Positions 1 through 8,238 of a stretch of DNA of 64,000 nucleotides are shown here, piece by piece. How positions within the stretch are numbered: position 1 is the stretch's first letter; every line of letters begins with the position of its first letter. The DNA is from Kofleriaceae bacterium (GTDB lineage Bacteria; Myxococcota_A; Polyangia; Haliangiales; Haliangiaceae): contig JANTGM010000005.1 of the NCBI GenBank assembly GCA_024762925.1, positions 59,735-123,734 of the forward strand, given 5' to 3'. The notes below the pieces were generated by a model. The model did no database searches and was not told where the DNA came from. It worked only from the letters and a program-made list of their open reading frames with translations. Both the position numbers and the translations under genes were made by a program.

Positions 1-1617
1 CCCGCAGCAAGCAACGCTGCAAGTTCAAGTGCCCAGCGTGCCGGCCAAGAAGCGCTCGCAGGCGCATTCAAAAAATCGGTTACCGAAGATAACGCGCCCG
101 CTGGTCAAAGCGGCTCGTCGGCGCCGCCTGTGAGCCTGGAAGCCGAGTGGTACCTATCCAAAGATGGCGAACAAGAAGGGCCATTTTCGCTTCACGAGGC
201 GCGAGTCTGGGTTCAGGAAAAGTCTGTCGATGATGAACTCCACTGTTGGAGTGAGGGCTATGACGATTGGTTACCGACCGACAAGGTTAGCCACTTTCGA
301 AGCCTAAGAAGAGCACCGAGTAGCCCAGCACCTTCGCAAGATGAGATTCCGACGATTGCGAACGATGACCTAACGGGCCCCGCAGAAGATACGCCACGTC
401 CACTCTTTGCAGCGACCATGGCTGCCGTTGAACAACGGACGGCCGTGGCAAGCAGCTCTGACGAAATCAATCCCAAAGCTGCCACCGGTCCCTTTGATGC
501 GATTCCCGCAGCGCAGCCCAAGCCGCGAAAGGCCAGTGCACCACCGATTCCCACCGCAGCCAAGGCCTCACCCTCAGGGCCTGGGCCATCTGCGGTCGCT
601 GCCGCACCATCTTCCGCAATTCCCTCGGCGGCCAATGCCTCGCCTTCGGGCCCATCTATGGCACCAAGCGTGGACGAGGGCCTCGACTTTGAGATTGGGG
701 AAGCATCTCGTGTTGTCGACCTGCCAGCGCTCATGGCGTCGCGAGGCAACGCACCGGTCCGACCCGCTGGTCACATACACAATTCTGGGCATACCTCCGG
801 TGGGCTTCCTGGGATGGGGGCTCAACCCGCTTCGTCGCTCGGTCGCGGAAGCGGCCAAGAAGCTGCCATTGGCGCAGGTGGTAGCAAGACGGGGCCAACC
901 CCCTCCATCGGTAGCGATACGCCTGTTGGGGCCTTGGATGCTGATGCGCCGGTTCTCACGCCACCACCGCGTAGGCGTCGTCGTGGCCTTCACATTCCAC
1001 TGATTGCAACTGGGCTCCTAATCGTGGGTGTCGCGGTGGCCATGTTCCTCATGCTCACCAGTGATGAGGAGGAGAGCACGGTGGCCCGCGGCAAAGTGGG
1101 TGGCAGCGGCAACCTTGGATACAGCTTCTCTGGTGAAACTCCTCGGCCCAAAGGCGGCCAAGACGTGACAGGGACTGAGATCGCTGAAGACCCCGATCCA
1201 AGAACGCCACGCGTTCGAAAGGGCAATGGCAACAACGGGAACGCCAAGAACAAGTCGGGGACAACGCTCCCAAAGTTGCCAATTCCGGATCCGGACGAAG
1301 TGGATCTTAGTGGCAGCAGCGAGACCGTGCCAACCGGGCCTCTGGATGGTGACGACTTGATGAAAGTCTATCGCAAGAATCAGATTGCCATCAAGATGTG
1401 TTACGAGCGTGAGCTTAAGAAGAATCCCTTACTCAAGCTTCCCAAGACCTGGGTGGATATTAAGGTTGGTCTTGACGGCAGGGTGAGTGGAGTTTCAATT
1501 CCTTCTTTGCAGGGCACGCCGCTTGGCAACTGCATGCGATCACGCATTGCGCGGTGGAAGTTCCGCAAGACCACCGAGACATTTAGCAGTCGCTTCCCCG
1601 TTGTCTTTGGCAGCTAG
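1..1617 (+). CDS. GYF-domain / AgmX-PglI C-terminal membrane protein, 5' end outside window
   Basis: The frame ending at the stop at 1615-1617 is open back to base 1, so the gene almost certainly starts upstream; the GTG at 130 is an internal alternative. Counting from that GTG, a GYF_2 domain lies at about residues 5-58 (WYLSKDG, GPFSLHEA, W-rich core). A long Pro/Ala/Ser linker follows, then one membrane helix at about 287-312 after an Arg cluster (RRRRR). The last 90 residues (about 408-495) match the AgmX/PglI, TonB-like C-terminal domain with two cysteines (KMCYE, GNCMRS). Known myxobacterial relatives (AgmX/GltJ) carry zinc ribbon, GYF, helix and this domain and act in the gliding and polarity machinery. 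The zinc ribbon would lie off-window. The role here is inferred from architecture only. A decayed proton-channel gene of the type that powers such machines follows. Confidence 0.8.
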   Translation, partial: PAASNAASSSAQRAGQEALAGAFKKSVTEDNAPAGQSGSSAPPVSLEAEWYLSKDGEQEGPFSLHEARVWVQEKSVDDELHCWSEGYDDWLPTDKVSHFRSLRRAPSSPAPSQDEIPTIANDDLTGPAEDTPRPLFAATMAAVEQRTAVASSSDEINPKAATGPFDAIPAAQPKPRKASAPPIPTAAKASPSGPGPSAVAAAPSSAIPSAANASPSGPSMAPSVDEGLDFEIGEASRVVDLPALMASRGNAPVRPAGHIHNSGHTSGGLPGMGAQPASSLGRGSGQEAAIGAGGSKTGPTPSIGSDTPVGALDADAPVLTPPPRRRRRGLHIPLIATGLLIVGVAVAMFLMLTSDEEESTVARGKVGGSGNLGYSFSGETPRPKGGQDVTGTEIAEDPDPRTPRVRKGNGNNGNAKNKSGTTLPKLPIPDPDEVDLSGSSETVPTGPLDGDDLMKVYRKNQIAIKMCYERELKKNPLLKLPKTWVDIKVGLDGRVSGVSIPSLQGTPLGNCMRSRIARWKFRKTTETFSSRFPVVFGS

Positions 1618-1928
1618 TGCCTGATGCATTGACATTGACCAAGTAAACGCGATTCTTCGCTCGCTGGCCGCTTTGCTCATCATTGTTCATCGGCCACGTT
1701 CCCAGCAAACTCCCTCCGCGCGCCTTGGCAGCGAACAAGCGTCCTTCGCGCTCCCATCGCAATCTCTCTGGGTCACGCGACCGCACATCCTCATGCCTCA
1801 TCTGCGGTCGGCTCGTTCGCTCTCGTTCTTGTTTCCTCTTCCGACGAGAACTCCTGCTCTTCAGAGTCCGTACATGGCACCAGAACAACTCGCAGGCATG
1901 TGGGGTGACTAGGGGCCCTGGACGAAGC

Positions 1929-2400
1929 ATAGAAATTAGCATTGTCGAGATTTTCGAGAAGGCCCCTCTCGCCAACCAGATCATTTTGGGCTTCATGGTC
2001 TTGATGTCGGTTTGGGTTGTCTTTGTCGCTAGGCGAGGAGTCCAGACTCAACGACCTTGCATACAGGACTTTTCTGTAGCAGCCGTGATGGCTTCGTTGA
2101 CCTGACGCTTGTCCAGATAGTCGCGAAGCATCCGCACGTATGAGTATGACTCGAGACGCCTTGAAGTAGACGAGGAATCGCTCGATAGACGTTGGCGACT
2201 TCGACATTGTTGACTCGGTAAACCGCTCTCTTGAGAGCGAGAGAGCTCGAACCTTCGCAAATGTCTTGGTGCGCTAGCAGCCATCGCCTCCATTGCTCCC
2301 TTCGTTGGGCTGCTCGTGCCAAACGTTCCTGGTCGTGCTCTTTCTGCAGTTCCTGGATGTGGCGTATCGATCTGCGCAGGCCGCGCTATCTCCTGGGGAG
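1929..2400 (+). pseudogene. Decayed ExbB/TolQ/MotA-family proton-channel gene
   Basis: No intact frame exists, but consecutive fragments in different + frames read like an ExbB/TolQ protein. The first (1929-2045) has an N-terminal amphipathic start and a membrane helix (SIVEIFEKAPLANQIILG, then VLMSVWVVFVARR). The second (2209-2267) resembles the charged segment before the second helix (SLESERARTFANV). The third (2271-2315) gives ALAAIASIAPFVGLL, close to the family signature of Ala-Pro-Phe-hydrophobic-Gly-Leu-Leu. A frame change is needed near 2268, and more disruption between 2050 and 2200. The neighbouring AgmX-like gene makes a motor-type partner plausible. This is a reading by eye; the similarity is short and the boundaries are approximate. 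Confidence 0.5.
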
Positions 2401-3118
2401 AAAGAACGGGCCAGCGGTCCAAGGGGGGAAGAGGAGGGGAGCGGACCGCTGCCCGTCTGCGAGTTGGGACGTTGCGAAAACTTGGCCGCGTTCTGAGGAA
2501 GGGGGAGGCGGAAAGAGGGGGTGGCCGAATGGTTGACTTGGGGGGGCAGGCCCGAGGGGGAAGAGGAGGGGGAGGTTTTGGACCTGCACCTCCCTGAGCA
2601 CCCACATCTGCCGACATCGCAAAGAAAGTTCAGAAAGATCCGCGAGTATTCTCTAACATGCTAAAATTGCTTGGTAGATCGCCCGGGAAATCATCGCAGC
2701 ATACCCAGGTTCGCGCTTCTCCCCTCACAATGAGTCGACTTGCAGCGCGTGGCTCTGGAACGGATGAACCGGGAGCGGACACATCTTCCGAAACATGTGG
2801 GGCTGCTGATCTTTCGCACGATTGGCAAGCTGGCCGGATTGCGTGCGAGCATCGAGTCACGTGGACTTGGGAAGTTGGTCGAAACAGCTTCGGATGTACG
2901 TGATCACGCGGCATTTCGAGAGCATGGTTTTGCGGCCATGGGCATCACCGAGGAATACGTAAGTGGAGAGTAGCGACACGTCCGAAACGGTGGATGTAGG
3001 ATACTTGGCAAGTTCGACAACGTCTCACCGCTCATCTGAGCGACTTGGCAACCCCTAGCATGCGGCGAGTTGCGGATAGGGTCGCGCGGCTCGCAGATAT
3101 CACGTAGCTTTGCAGCAT
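2401..3118. other. Non-coding stretch with purine/G-rich tract and a short orphan ORF
   Basis: No gene can be supported here. Bases 2394-2580 are strongly G-rich on the + strand, with many runs of four to seven G. A TTG-initiated frame at 2740-2973 encodes 77 residues with protein-like composition (ending AAMGITEEYVSGE), but I recognise no family and see no ribosome-binding site. It may be a gene remnant in keeping with the decay just upstream. Confidence 0.4.
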
Positions 3119-4066
3119 ATGGTTCTGCTGCTTCGGGTTTTCTGCGTCGCCATCGTCTTGGGCGCTGTTGCACCAACATCTTGGGCTGATACAGCGCGGG
3201 AGCGAGCCGGCAAGCACGTCATCGATGGAGACCAACTCAAGGTGGAAGCGGAGGAGGCCAAGGATGATGGCAATACCACCAAAGCGCTTCGGCTGTTTCA
3301 AGCCGCTGCTGATGAGTACCAGGCCGCGTATGACTTGGTTCCACACCCGCTCATGCTCTACAACCTCGCGCAGGTTTCACGGCTGGCGGGAAAGCAGCAA
3401 GCAGCCTTCGACTTCTACACGGAGTTTCTCAAATCCAAGCCCACTGGGGAGGCTGCCAACTTTGCGCGGACCTATGTGCGGATTCTCGAGCGCAGTCTCG
3501 CCCGAAGTCGTCAGCGCAATGGCGATGACGATGACGACGACGATCTGGGGGACGACGATGATGATGACGACGATGATGATGACGACGATCTCGGGGACGA
3601 CGATGATGACGACGACGATCTCGGGGACGACGATGATGACGACGACGATCTCGGGGACGACGATGACACTGGCGCGGCAAGCGGTAAGCAGGAAGCGGGC
3701 AAAGGCCTTCGCTATGGCGGGCTTGGGTTGGCTGCGGCGGGCCTGGTTTCGATCGCGGTCGGGGTGAAATTCGGACTGGATGCGCAGGACATTTCTAGCT
3801 GTCTCACGAACTACCCGGCAGGTTGCGATACCAACTTTCCCGCAGATCAGTGGACCGACGAAGCACTGTTGCTCGAAAGCAAGGGGGAACGCGCTTCCCA
3901 AAAGATGGTGATTTTCACAAGCGTTGGTGCGGTGGCAGTCGTTGTGGGCGGGGTTCTCTATTACATCGGAAGCAGCAAAGCTGACACGGTCGAGACTCCG
4001 GCAATCTCCGTGGCACCCACGGTGAGTTCGCATTCCGTCGGGCTTGGCTTTAGCGGCCGATTCTAG
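3119..4066 (+). CDS. Exported TPR protein with poly-aspartate segment and two C-terminal membrane helices
   Basis: The protein is 315 aa from ATG 3119; an in-frame TTG at 3110 is the alternative. A signal peptide covers about residues 1-24 (ending SWADT). TPR-like helices follow at about 35-115 (YDLVPHPLMLYNLAQVSRLAG is typical of myxobacterial periplasmic TPR proteins). Next comes an almost pure Asp block of about 50 residues broken by LG pairs (about 136-185), then two hydrophobic segments (about 198-222 and 260-282). The TPR part probably sits in the periplasm, anchored by the C-terminal helices. The Asp block could bind divalent metal or act as an acidic spacer; that is inference. It ends 8 bases from the oppositely oriented M61 peptidase gene. 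Confidence 0.75.
   Translation: MVLLLRVFCVAIVLGAVAPTSWADTARERAGKHVIDGDQLKVEAEEAKDDGNTTKALRLFQAAADEYQAAYDLVPHPLMLYNLAQVSRLAGKQQAAFDFYTEFLKSKPTGEAANFARTYVRILERSLARSRQRNGDDDDDDDLGDDDDDDDDDDDDDLGDDDDDDDDLGDDDDDDDDLGDDDDTGAASGKQEAGKGLRYGGLGLAAAGLVSIAVGVKFGLDAQDISSCLTNYPAGCDTNFPADQWTDEALLLESKGERASQKMVIFTSVGAVAVVVGGVLYYIGSSKADTVETPAISVAPTVSSHSVGLGFSGRF
3591..3666 (+). repeat. 30-bp in-frame tandem repeat (poly-Asp coding)
   Basis: A 30-bp unit beginning TCGGGGACGACGATG starts at 3591, 3621 and 3651, encoding LG followed by eight Asp codons. The preceding DNA (3522-3590) is a less regular GAC/GAT array. The copies are essentially identical, so expansion was recent. Confidence 0.85.
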
Positions 4067-4075
4067 CGGTCGGCC
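4055..4075. terminator. Possible shared hairpin between convergent genes
   Basis: GGCCGA (4055-4060) pairs with TCGGCC (4070-4075) around a 9-base loop. It overlaps the stop codons of both converging genes. There is no T-tract, so an intrinsic terminator is only a possibility. Confidence 0.3.
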
Positions 4076-5964
4076 TATAGATTCTCATACTCGCGAATCC
4101 ACTGCTCGTAGCGGGCCTGCTGAAGTTGGCTGCGCTCAGGGTCCACGGCGAGCTCCCAGAGTTCTTCCGGTGCATGGCCTGTGGTCGCCTTGAGTTCTCT
4201 TAGTCGACCACGCCTTGCTATCGTCACCGCAACCGTCTCCTCGGGGCGGAACTGGCTCATGAAGGCTCTAAAATCGCCTTTGAGACGATATCCCGCAACC
4301 GCAATGACTTCGTCACCAGCATTGAAGCCTGCCTCGTAGGCCGGAGTTTCTCTTAGAACCCGACTGACCACACTGCCAGACATCTGCAACCCAAGGTGAG
4401 CAACGGGGTCGTCCACGTCGCCATCTTCTTGCTCGTCATCGTCCTTGGGGGCAGCCTTGTCTTTGAGACTCAGGCCAAAGTATTCGGTTGCTGGCAGGTA
4501 GTCGAGTTCGCCGGTTTGGTCGATCGCGCGTGCAAAGAAGTCGCTCAAGTCGGCCCCAGCTACCTCGCTTGCCGTCGATCGGAATTGTTCTGGTGTGTAC
4601 CCCACATCGCCCGAGTATCGCTCGAACATCAGTCGCATCACATCGTCGAGGCTCTTGGCACCACCCGACGCCACCCGAATCTCCACATCCAGAAGGAAGG
4701 CCACGACCGCGCCCTTTGTGTAGTAGCTGATGGACGTGTTGGGAGAATTCTCATCGCTGCGATAGTGCTTGATCCAGGCGTCATAGGATGCCATCCCCAA
4801 TGGCTGAACCAGACGCCCGGGCGTTGTTTGCAAGGAGCGAATCTGCCCGCTGAGCTTCTCCAGGTATTGCGTTTCGTCGAGGAGGCCCGCCCGTCGCATT
4901 AGAAGGTCGTCGTAGTAGGAGGTGATGCCCTCAGCGATCCAGAGCGATCGCGTATGGTTCTCGTTCTCGTAGTCAAACGGCCCCAAAGACGCAGGTCGCA
5001 GACGCTTGACGTTCCAGGTGTGAAAGAACTCATGCGCAACCAGACCAAGCCAGCCTCGATAGCCGCTGCGTGTTCGAGTTCGAAATGGGCCAGCCATCAT
5101 GAGCGTGGAGTCGAGGTGCTCAAGGCCACCACCGCCACCCAAGACCAAGTTCATGAAGTGGTAGTGCTGGTAGGGGATGACCTGCCAAAAGTGCACTTCG
5201 GCCCGGGCCAACTGCTCGACGTCAGCGAGCACTTCTTCTGTGTCCCACTGGCTCGTGTCGCCCAGGTGCGAAACATGATGCTCCACTCCGTCAATCTCAA
5301 ACACCTGGTCGATCAATTCTCGGCCCGCCATAAGTGGCGAGTCGACAAGCTCATCGTAGTTCTTAGCAATGAAGCGATTGGCTTTGCCTGCTACTTCTAG
5401 GTCCAACCCCGAGACCGTGTCCTTCCAATCTTCAGGCAACACCATCTCTACAATGGCCGCTCGCGGGGTCGGTTCAACCAACCGTATGAACGTTGGGGCG
5501 CCATTGATCACCGCCACATCTGCATCAACCAGATTTGTTCGGACCGACAGTTCGTTGCAATACACTTTGTACTCGAGCACGAGGCCAGGATTAGATCCAG
5601 TGTGAACGCTCCAGCGGTTCTTGCGGCTCTTTGTCAGGGCAAGCGGACTGCCATCAGCGGATGCAGCCCGAAGATCCTCGACGTTTCTCGCATACTCGCG
5701 AACGAGATACGAGCCCGGGGTCCAAACCGCCATACTGAGTTCAACATCAGCATTTGCGGGGGCAGGGTAGACCGCTCGGACGTGGATGTAGTGGTGCTTC
5801 GCATCATCGAATCGAATCGTGTACTGCGTGGTCTCGCCAACCGTCCCTGCTGCTTTGGGCACGTCGCTTGGTTGGTGTGCGATCTTTGCACGCACTTGAG
5901 GGGCGTCCCCCTTGCACCCTAGGGCAGCAAAGAACGAGGCGAGGCAAAGAAGGGACCGGCGCAT
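4075..5964 (-). CDS. M61 glycyl-aminopeptidase-family lipoprotein with PDZ domain
   Basis: The protein is 629 aa from ATG 5964. A longer frame upstream to 6327 overlaps the divergent gene and precedes a clear lipoprotein signal (MRRSLLCLASFF, lipobox ALGC), so I reject it. The order is lipid anchor, a beta-rich M61 N-terminal domain (about 45-210), then a gluzincin domain with HEFFHTWN (zinc ligands and catalytic Glu of HEXXH) and the family-typical NVKRLRP. A GITSYYDD segment downstream supplies the third-ligand region. A PDZ domain closes the protein (about 520-600; GDEVIAVAGYRLKG). M61 enzymes cleave N-terminal Gly/Ala from peptides; here it would face the periplasm or outer membrane. It is monocistronic and convergent with the TPR gene. 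Confidence 0.9.
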   Translation of the reverse strand: MRRSLLCLASFFAALGCKGDAPQVRAKIAHQPSDVPKAAGTVGETTQYTIRFDDAKHHYIHVRAVYPAPANADVELSMAVWTPGSYLVREYARNVEDLRAASADGSPLALTKSRKNRWSVHTGSNPGLVLEYKVYCNELSVRTNLVDADVAVINGAPTFIRLVEPTPRAAIVEMVLPEDWKDTVSGLDLEVAGKANRFIAKNYDELVDSPLMAGRELIDQVFEIDGVEHHVSHLGDTSQWDTEEVLADVEQLARAEVHFWQVIPYQHYHFMNLVLGGGGGLEHLDSTLMMAGPFRTRTRSGYRGWLGLVAHEFFHTWNVKRLRPASLGPFDYENENHTRSLWIAEGITSYYDDLLMRRAGLLDETQYLEKLSGQIRSLQTTPGRLVQPLGMASYDAWIKHYRSDENSPNTSISYYTKGAVVAFLLDVEIRVASGGAKSLDDVMRLMFERYSGDVGYTPEQFRSTASEVAGADLSDFFARAIDQTGELDYLPATEYFGLSLKDKAAPKDDDEQEDGDVDDPVAHLGLQMSGSVVSRVLRETPAYEAGFNAGDEVIAVAGYRLKGDFRAFMSQFRPEETVAVTIARRGRLRELKATTGHAPEELWELAVDPERSQLQQARYEQWIREYENL

Positions 5965-6031
5965 GGTGCTACTGTGCCCCCGCTTGCGTCCACGGGCAAC
6001 CTGAGAGTCACATCCGTGTGGGCAGGATTCT

Positions 6032-8227
6032 TTGTTTTTTCTTCTGCTGCGATACCATGTGGGGCAAGTGGGAGGAGACTCGAAGAACGCTCCGGGACGG
6101 TCGGCCCGTATCGTCACAGGGTGTGTGGCACTCGATGAATTCACAGCGGCTTTTCGCTCGCTGTGCAATGAATCGTCGATCTTCCTGCCAACCGAAACGC
6201 CGCTCGCAGTACAAGCGAACCTGCGATTTGCGATCGCCCTCAAGAACCGAGCGGATGGCTCGCCAGGAAACACCGTGCTTCGCGGAACTGGGAGTATTTC
6301 TGAGAGTTTTGAGGACGCGGCCAACACCTATGGGCGTTCGGGCATGGTGCTCGATCTTGGCCGTCTGGACTCGATGGGGCGCATTCTTCTTCGAGAGCTC
6401 AACGCCGCGGAGGCTACCCCAAAGCCGGACTTCTCGGCCAATGCCGACAGCGATGAGAGCTTCGATGTCTCGACACTGGTTGAGAACCCTTCGCTTGAGG
6501 AGCTGATGGCAGAAAAGCAGGCGCGATCTGCCCTTGGGCCTGATGCGGCTGAGCGGGCGCGCATGGTGAGCTGCACGGTGATCTGGCTAGACACCAATGT
6601 CGAGGGCGACACGGAAGCCGAGGGAGAGACCACCCAGGTTGCAGATATCGCCAGTGTGGATGGCTCGCCCACAGCGCCCCCCTCGGATGCTCCGGGCCCC
6701 GTGGTTTCAGCTGCAAAGCTTGATGCATCGGAGGGAGTCGATTTTTCTGAGCATGATGACATCGCCGACGAGAAAACCATGGTCTCGGAGGGCCCCGGCC
6801 TAGCGGAGGCCCCCAGCCTAGCGGAGGCCCTTGATGCAATCACTGACATTGAAGAGTTGGAGGAGGAAGATCGGGGGGCTCCAACGCGCGTTGTGACAAT
6901 GCAGCCGCCGGTTGAGCCTGTTGTTGCTCCCGCGGCACCAAAGGCCGTGATTGGTCGCACTGCGCCGGTCCCGCGGCCGGTGGGTGCTGGAGAGACGTAT
7001 GCTCCATCGGCTGCAAAGAAGTCCGGGGCTCAAGTCTCCGCGCCACAAGCTCCAGCGCCACAAGCTCCAGCGCCACAAGCTCCAGCGCCACAAGCTCCAG
7101 CGCCACAAGCTCCAGCGCCACAAGTCTCCTCGCGGCAAGCTTCCTCCACCCATGGACCACATCCTTCGCCACAAACTGTTCCTCTGGCTTCGGCGGAAGG
7201 ACCCATTTCCGAGGAAACCGCTGTCGCACCTGTTCCGACCCCGCTGCCGAGGCCTGCTCCAAAACCGCAGCCGTGTCCACCGAGCGAGGTCGCCCCGCAA
7301 GGATCCGAGGCGATTGCCGCTGCCATTGCCGAGACCGTCGTAGAGCCAACCGTTGCCTCGCATCCGCTGCCCAGTGTTTCGTCGACGTCACAGCCCGCTG
7401 CTGCCCGATCGATTGCGAGCCTACCTATGGTTTCGCCGACGTTCGGTGGAGGTACGAGTCAGCCGCCAACGCCCGCCATGGTTCGGCGAAGTCAGGCTGC
7501 GCTCTTTGGCATCGTGTGTTTGGCGACGGGATTCGGCGTAGGGGGGCTTGTCGCTGGCGCAATCATGTCATCGGGGGAAAGTACGCCTCCGGAAAGCGAG
7601 GCCAAGGGCACCCAAATGGATTCCGAGGAGCTCGGCGCACGTCCTGCGCTTGTGCCTCCAGGCGCCGACGCTGCACCAGCAGTGAGTACGGATGCAGCAG
7701 CAACTGCGCTGCCTGATGCAGCTATACTCGACGCCAGCACCACCGCCAAGTTGGAGGAAGATGCTACGCCTGCACGGATGGCTCTTGACTGCGAACTTGT
7801 CTTAGACGTAACTCCAGTCGATGCGAATGTGTTGATTGGTGGAGTTGCAGTCGAGAACGGAGCGAGCCCGCTGGCCGTCGCATGCGGGGCCACTACGGTC
7901 CGAATCGAGCACGAGAAGTATGCAAATCACCAACTCGATATCGAGGTGGTGCAGGGAAGTCCATTTGTACTGCTCCACCACATGAAGCGGGACATGGTTA
8001 CGCTGCGGGTGGTGAGTACGCCACGAAAGGCTTGGGTCAAGATCAATGGCGAGGGCGTAGGGAGAACTCCGATGCGTCGCGCGGTGCCAGCTCACGAGCC
8101 GGTGGAGATACGTGTGTCGCGGGCCGGCTTCAAACCACTGATTCGAACGATGACCCCCACCGAGGATGTAGGGCTGGACTTGCAACTTCGCCGATTCGGC
8201 AAGAAGCGCAAGCGCGGCAGTCGCTAG
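6032..8227 (+). CDS. PilZ-like N-terminal domain, linker, membrane helix, PEGA domain protein
   Basis: This is about 731 aa from TTG 6032; an in-frame GTG at 6059 is equally possible, and neither has a strong ribosome site. Residues ~30-125 form a PilZ-like domain of the kind widespread in myxobacteria (FRSLCNESSIFLPTETP, then YGRSGMVLDL); it lacks the classical RxxxR c-di-GMP motif, so binding is uncertain. A 350-residue acidic, Pro/Ala-rich linker with a QAPAP repeat follows. One membrane helix lies near 490-515. A periplasmic PEGA domain sits at about 600-731 (VDANVLIGGVAVENG, VKINGEGVGRTPMRR). The topology suggests a cytoplasmic sensor coupled to an envelope-binding domain. It is divergent from the M61 gene, sharing a short promoter interval; the MFS gene starts 11 bases downstream. 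Confidence 0.75.
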   Translation: MFFLLLRYHVGQVGGDSKNAPGRSARIVTGCVALDEFTAAFRSLCNESSIFLPTETPLAVQANLRFAIALKNRADGSPGNTVLRGTGSISESFEDAANTYGRSGMVLDLGRLDSMGRILLRELNAAEATPKPDFSANADSDESFDVSTLVENPSLEELMAEKQARSALGPDAAERARMVSCTVIWLDTNVEGDTEAEGETTQVADIASVDGSPTAPPSDAPGPVVSAAKLDASEGVDFSEHDDIADEKTMVSEGPGLAEAPSLAEALDAITDIEELEEEDRGAPTRVVTMQPPVEPVVAPAAPKAVIGRTAPVPRPVGAGETYAPSAAKKSGAQVSAPQAPAPQAPAPQAPAPQAPAPQAPAPQVSSRQASSTHGPHPSPQTVPLASAEGPISEETAVAPVPTPLPRPAPKPQPCPPSEVAPQGSEAIAAAIAETVVEPTVASHPLPSVSSTSQPAAARSIASLPMVSPTFGGGTSQPPTPAMVRRSQAALFGIVCLATGFGVGGLVAGAIMSSGESTPPESEAKGTQMDSEELGARPALVPPGADAAPAVSTDAAATALPDAAILDASTTAKLEEDATPARMALDCELVLDVTPVDANVLIGGVAVENGASPLAVACGATTVRIEHEKYANHQLDIEVVQGSPFVLLHHMKRDMVTLRVVSTPRKAWVKINGEGVGRTPMRRAVPAHEPVEIRVSRAGFKPLIRTMTPTEDVGLDLQLRRFGKKRKRGSR
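7041..7124 (+). repeat. 15-bp in-frame tandem repeat, six copies
   Basis: The unit CGCCACAAGCTCCAG starts at 7041, 7056, 7071, 7086, 7101 and 7116 and encodes the QAPAP linker of the PEGA protein. The copies are identical. Confidence 0.9.
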
Positions 8228-8238
8228 GCGTTCACGCA

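Noticed and set aside
5965..6327. N-terminal extension of the M61 peptidase
   Set aside because: It overlaps the divergent PEGA gene and precedes a clear lipoprotein signal at ATG 5964.
7882..8238. Upstream extension of the MFS transporter frame
   Set aside because: The extra residues overlap the PEGA gene in another frame and look random; the transporter text begins at 8239.
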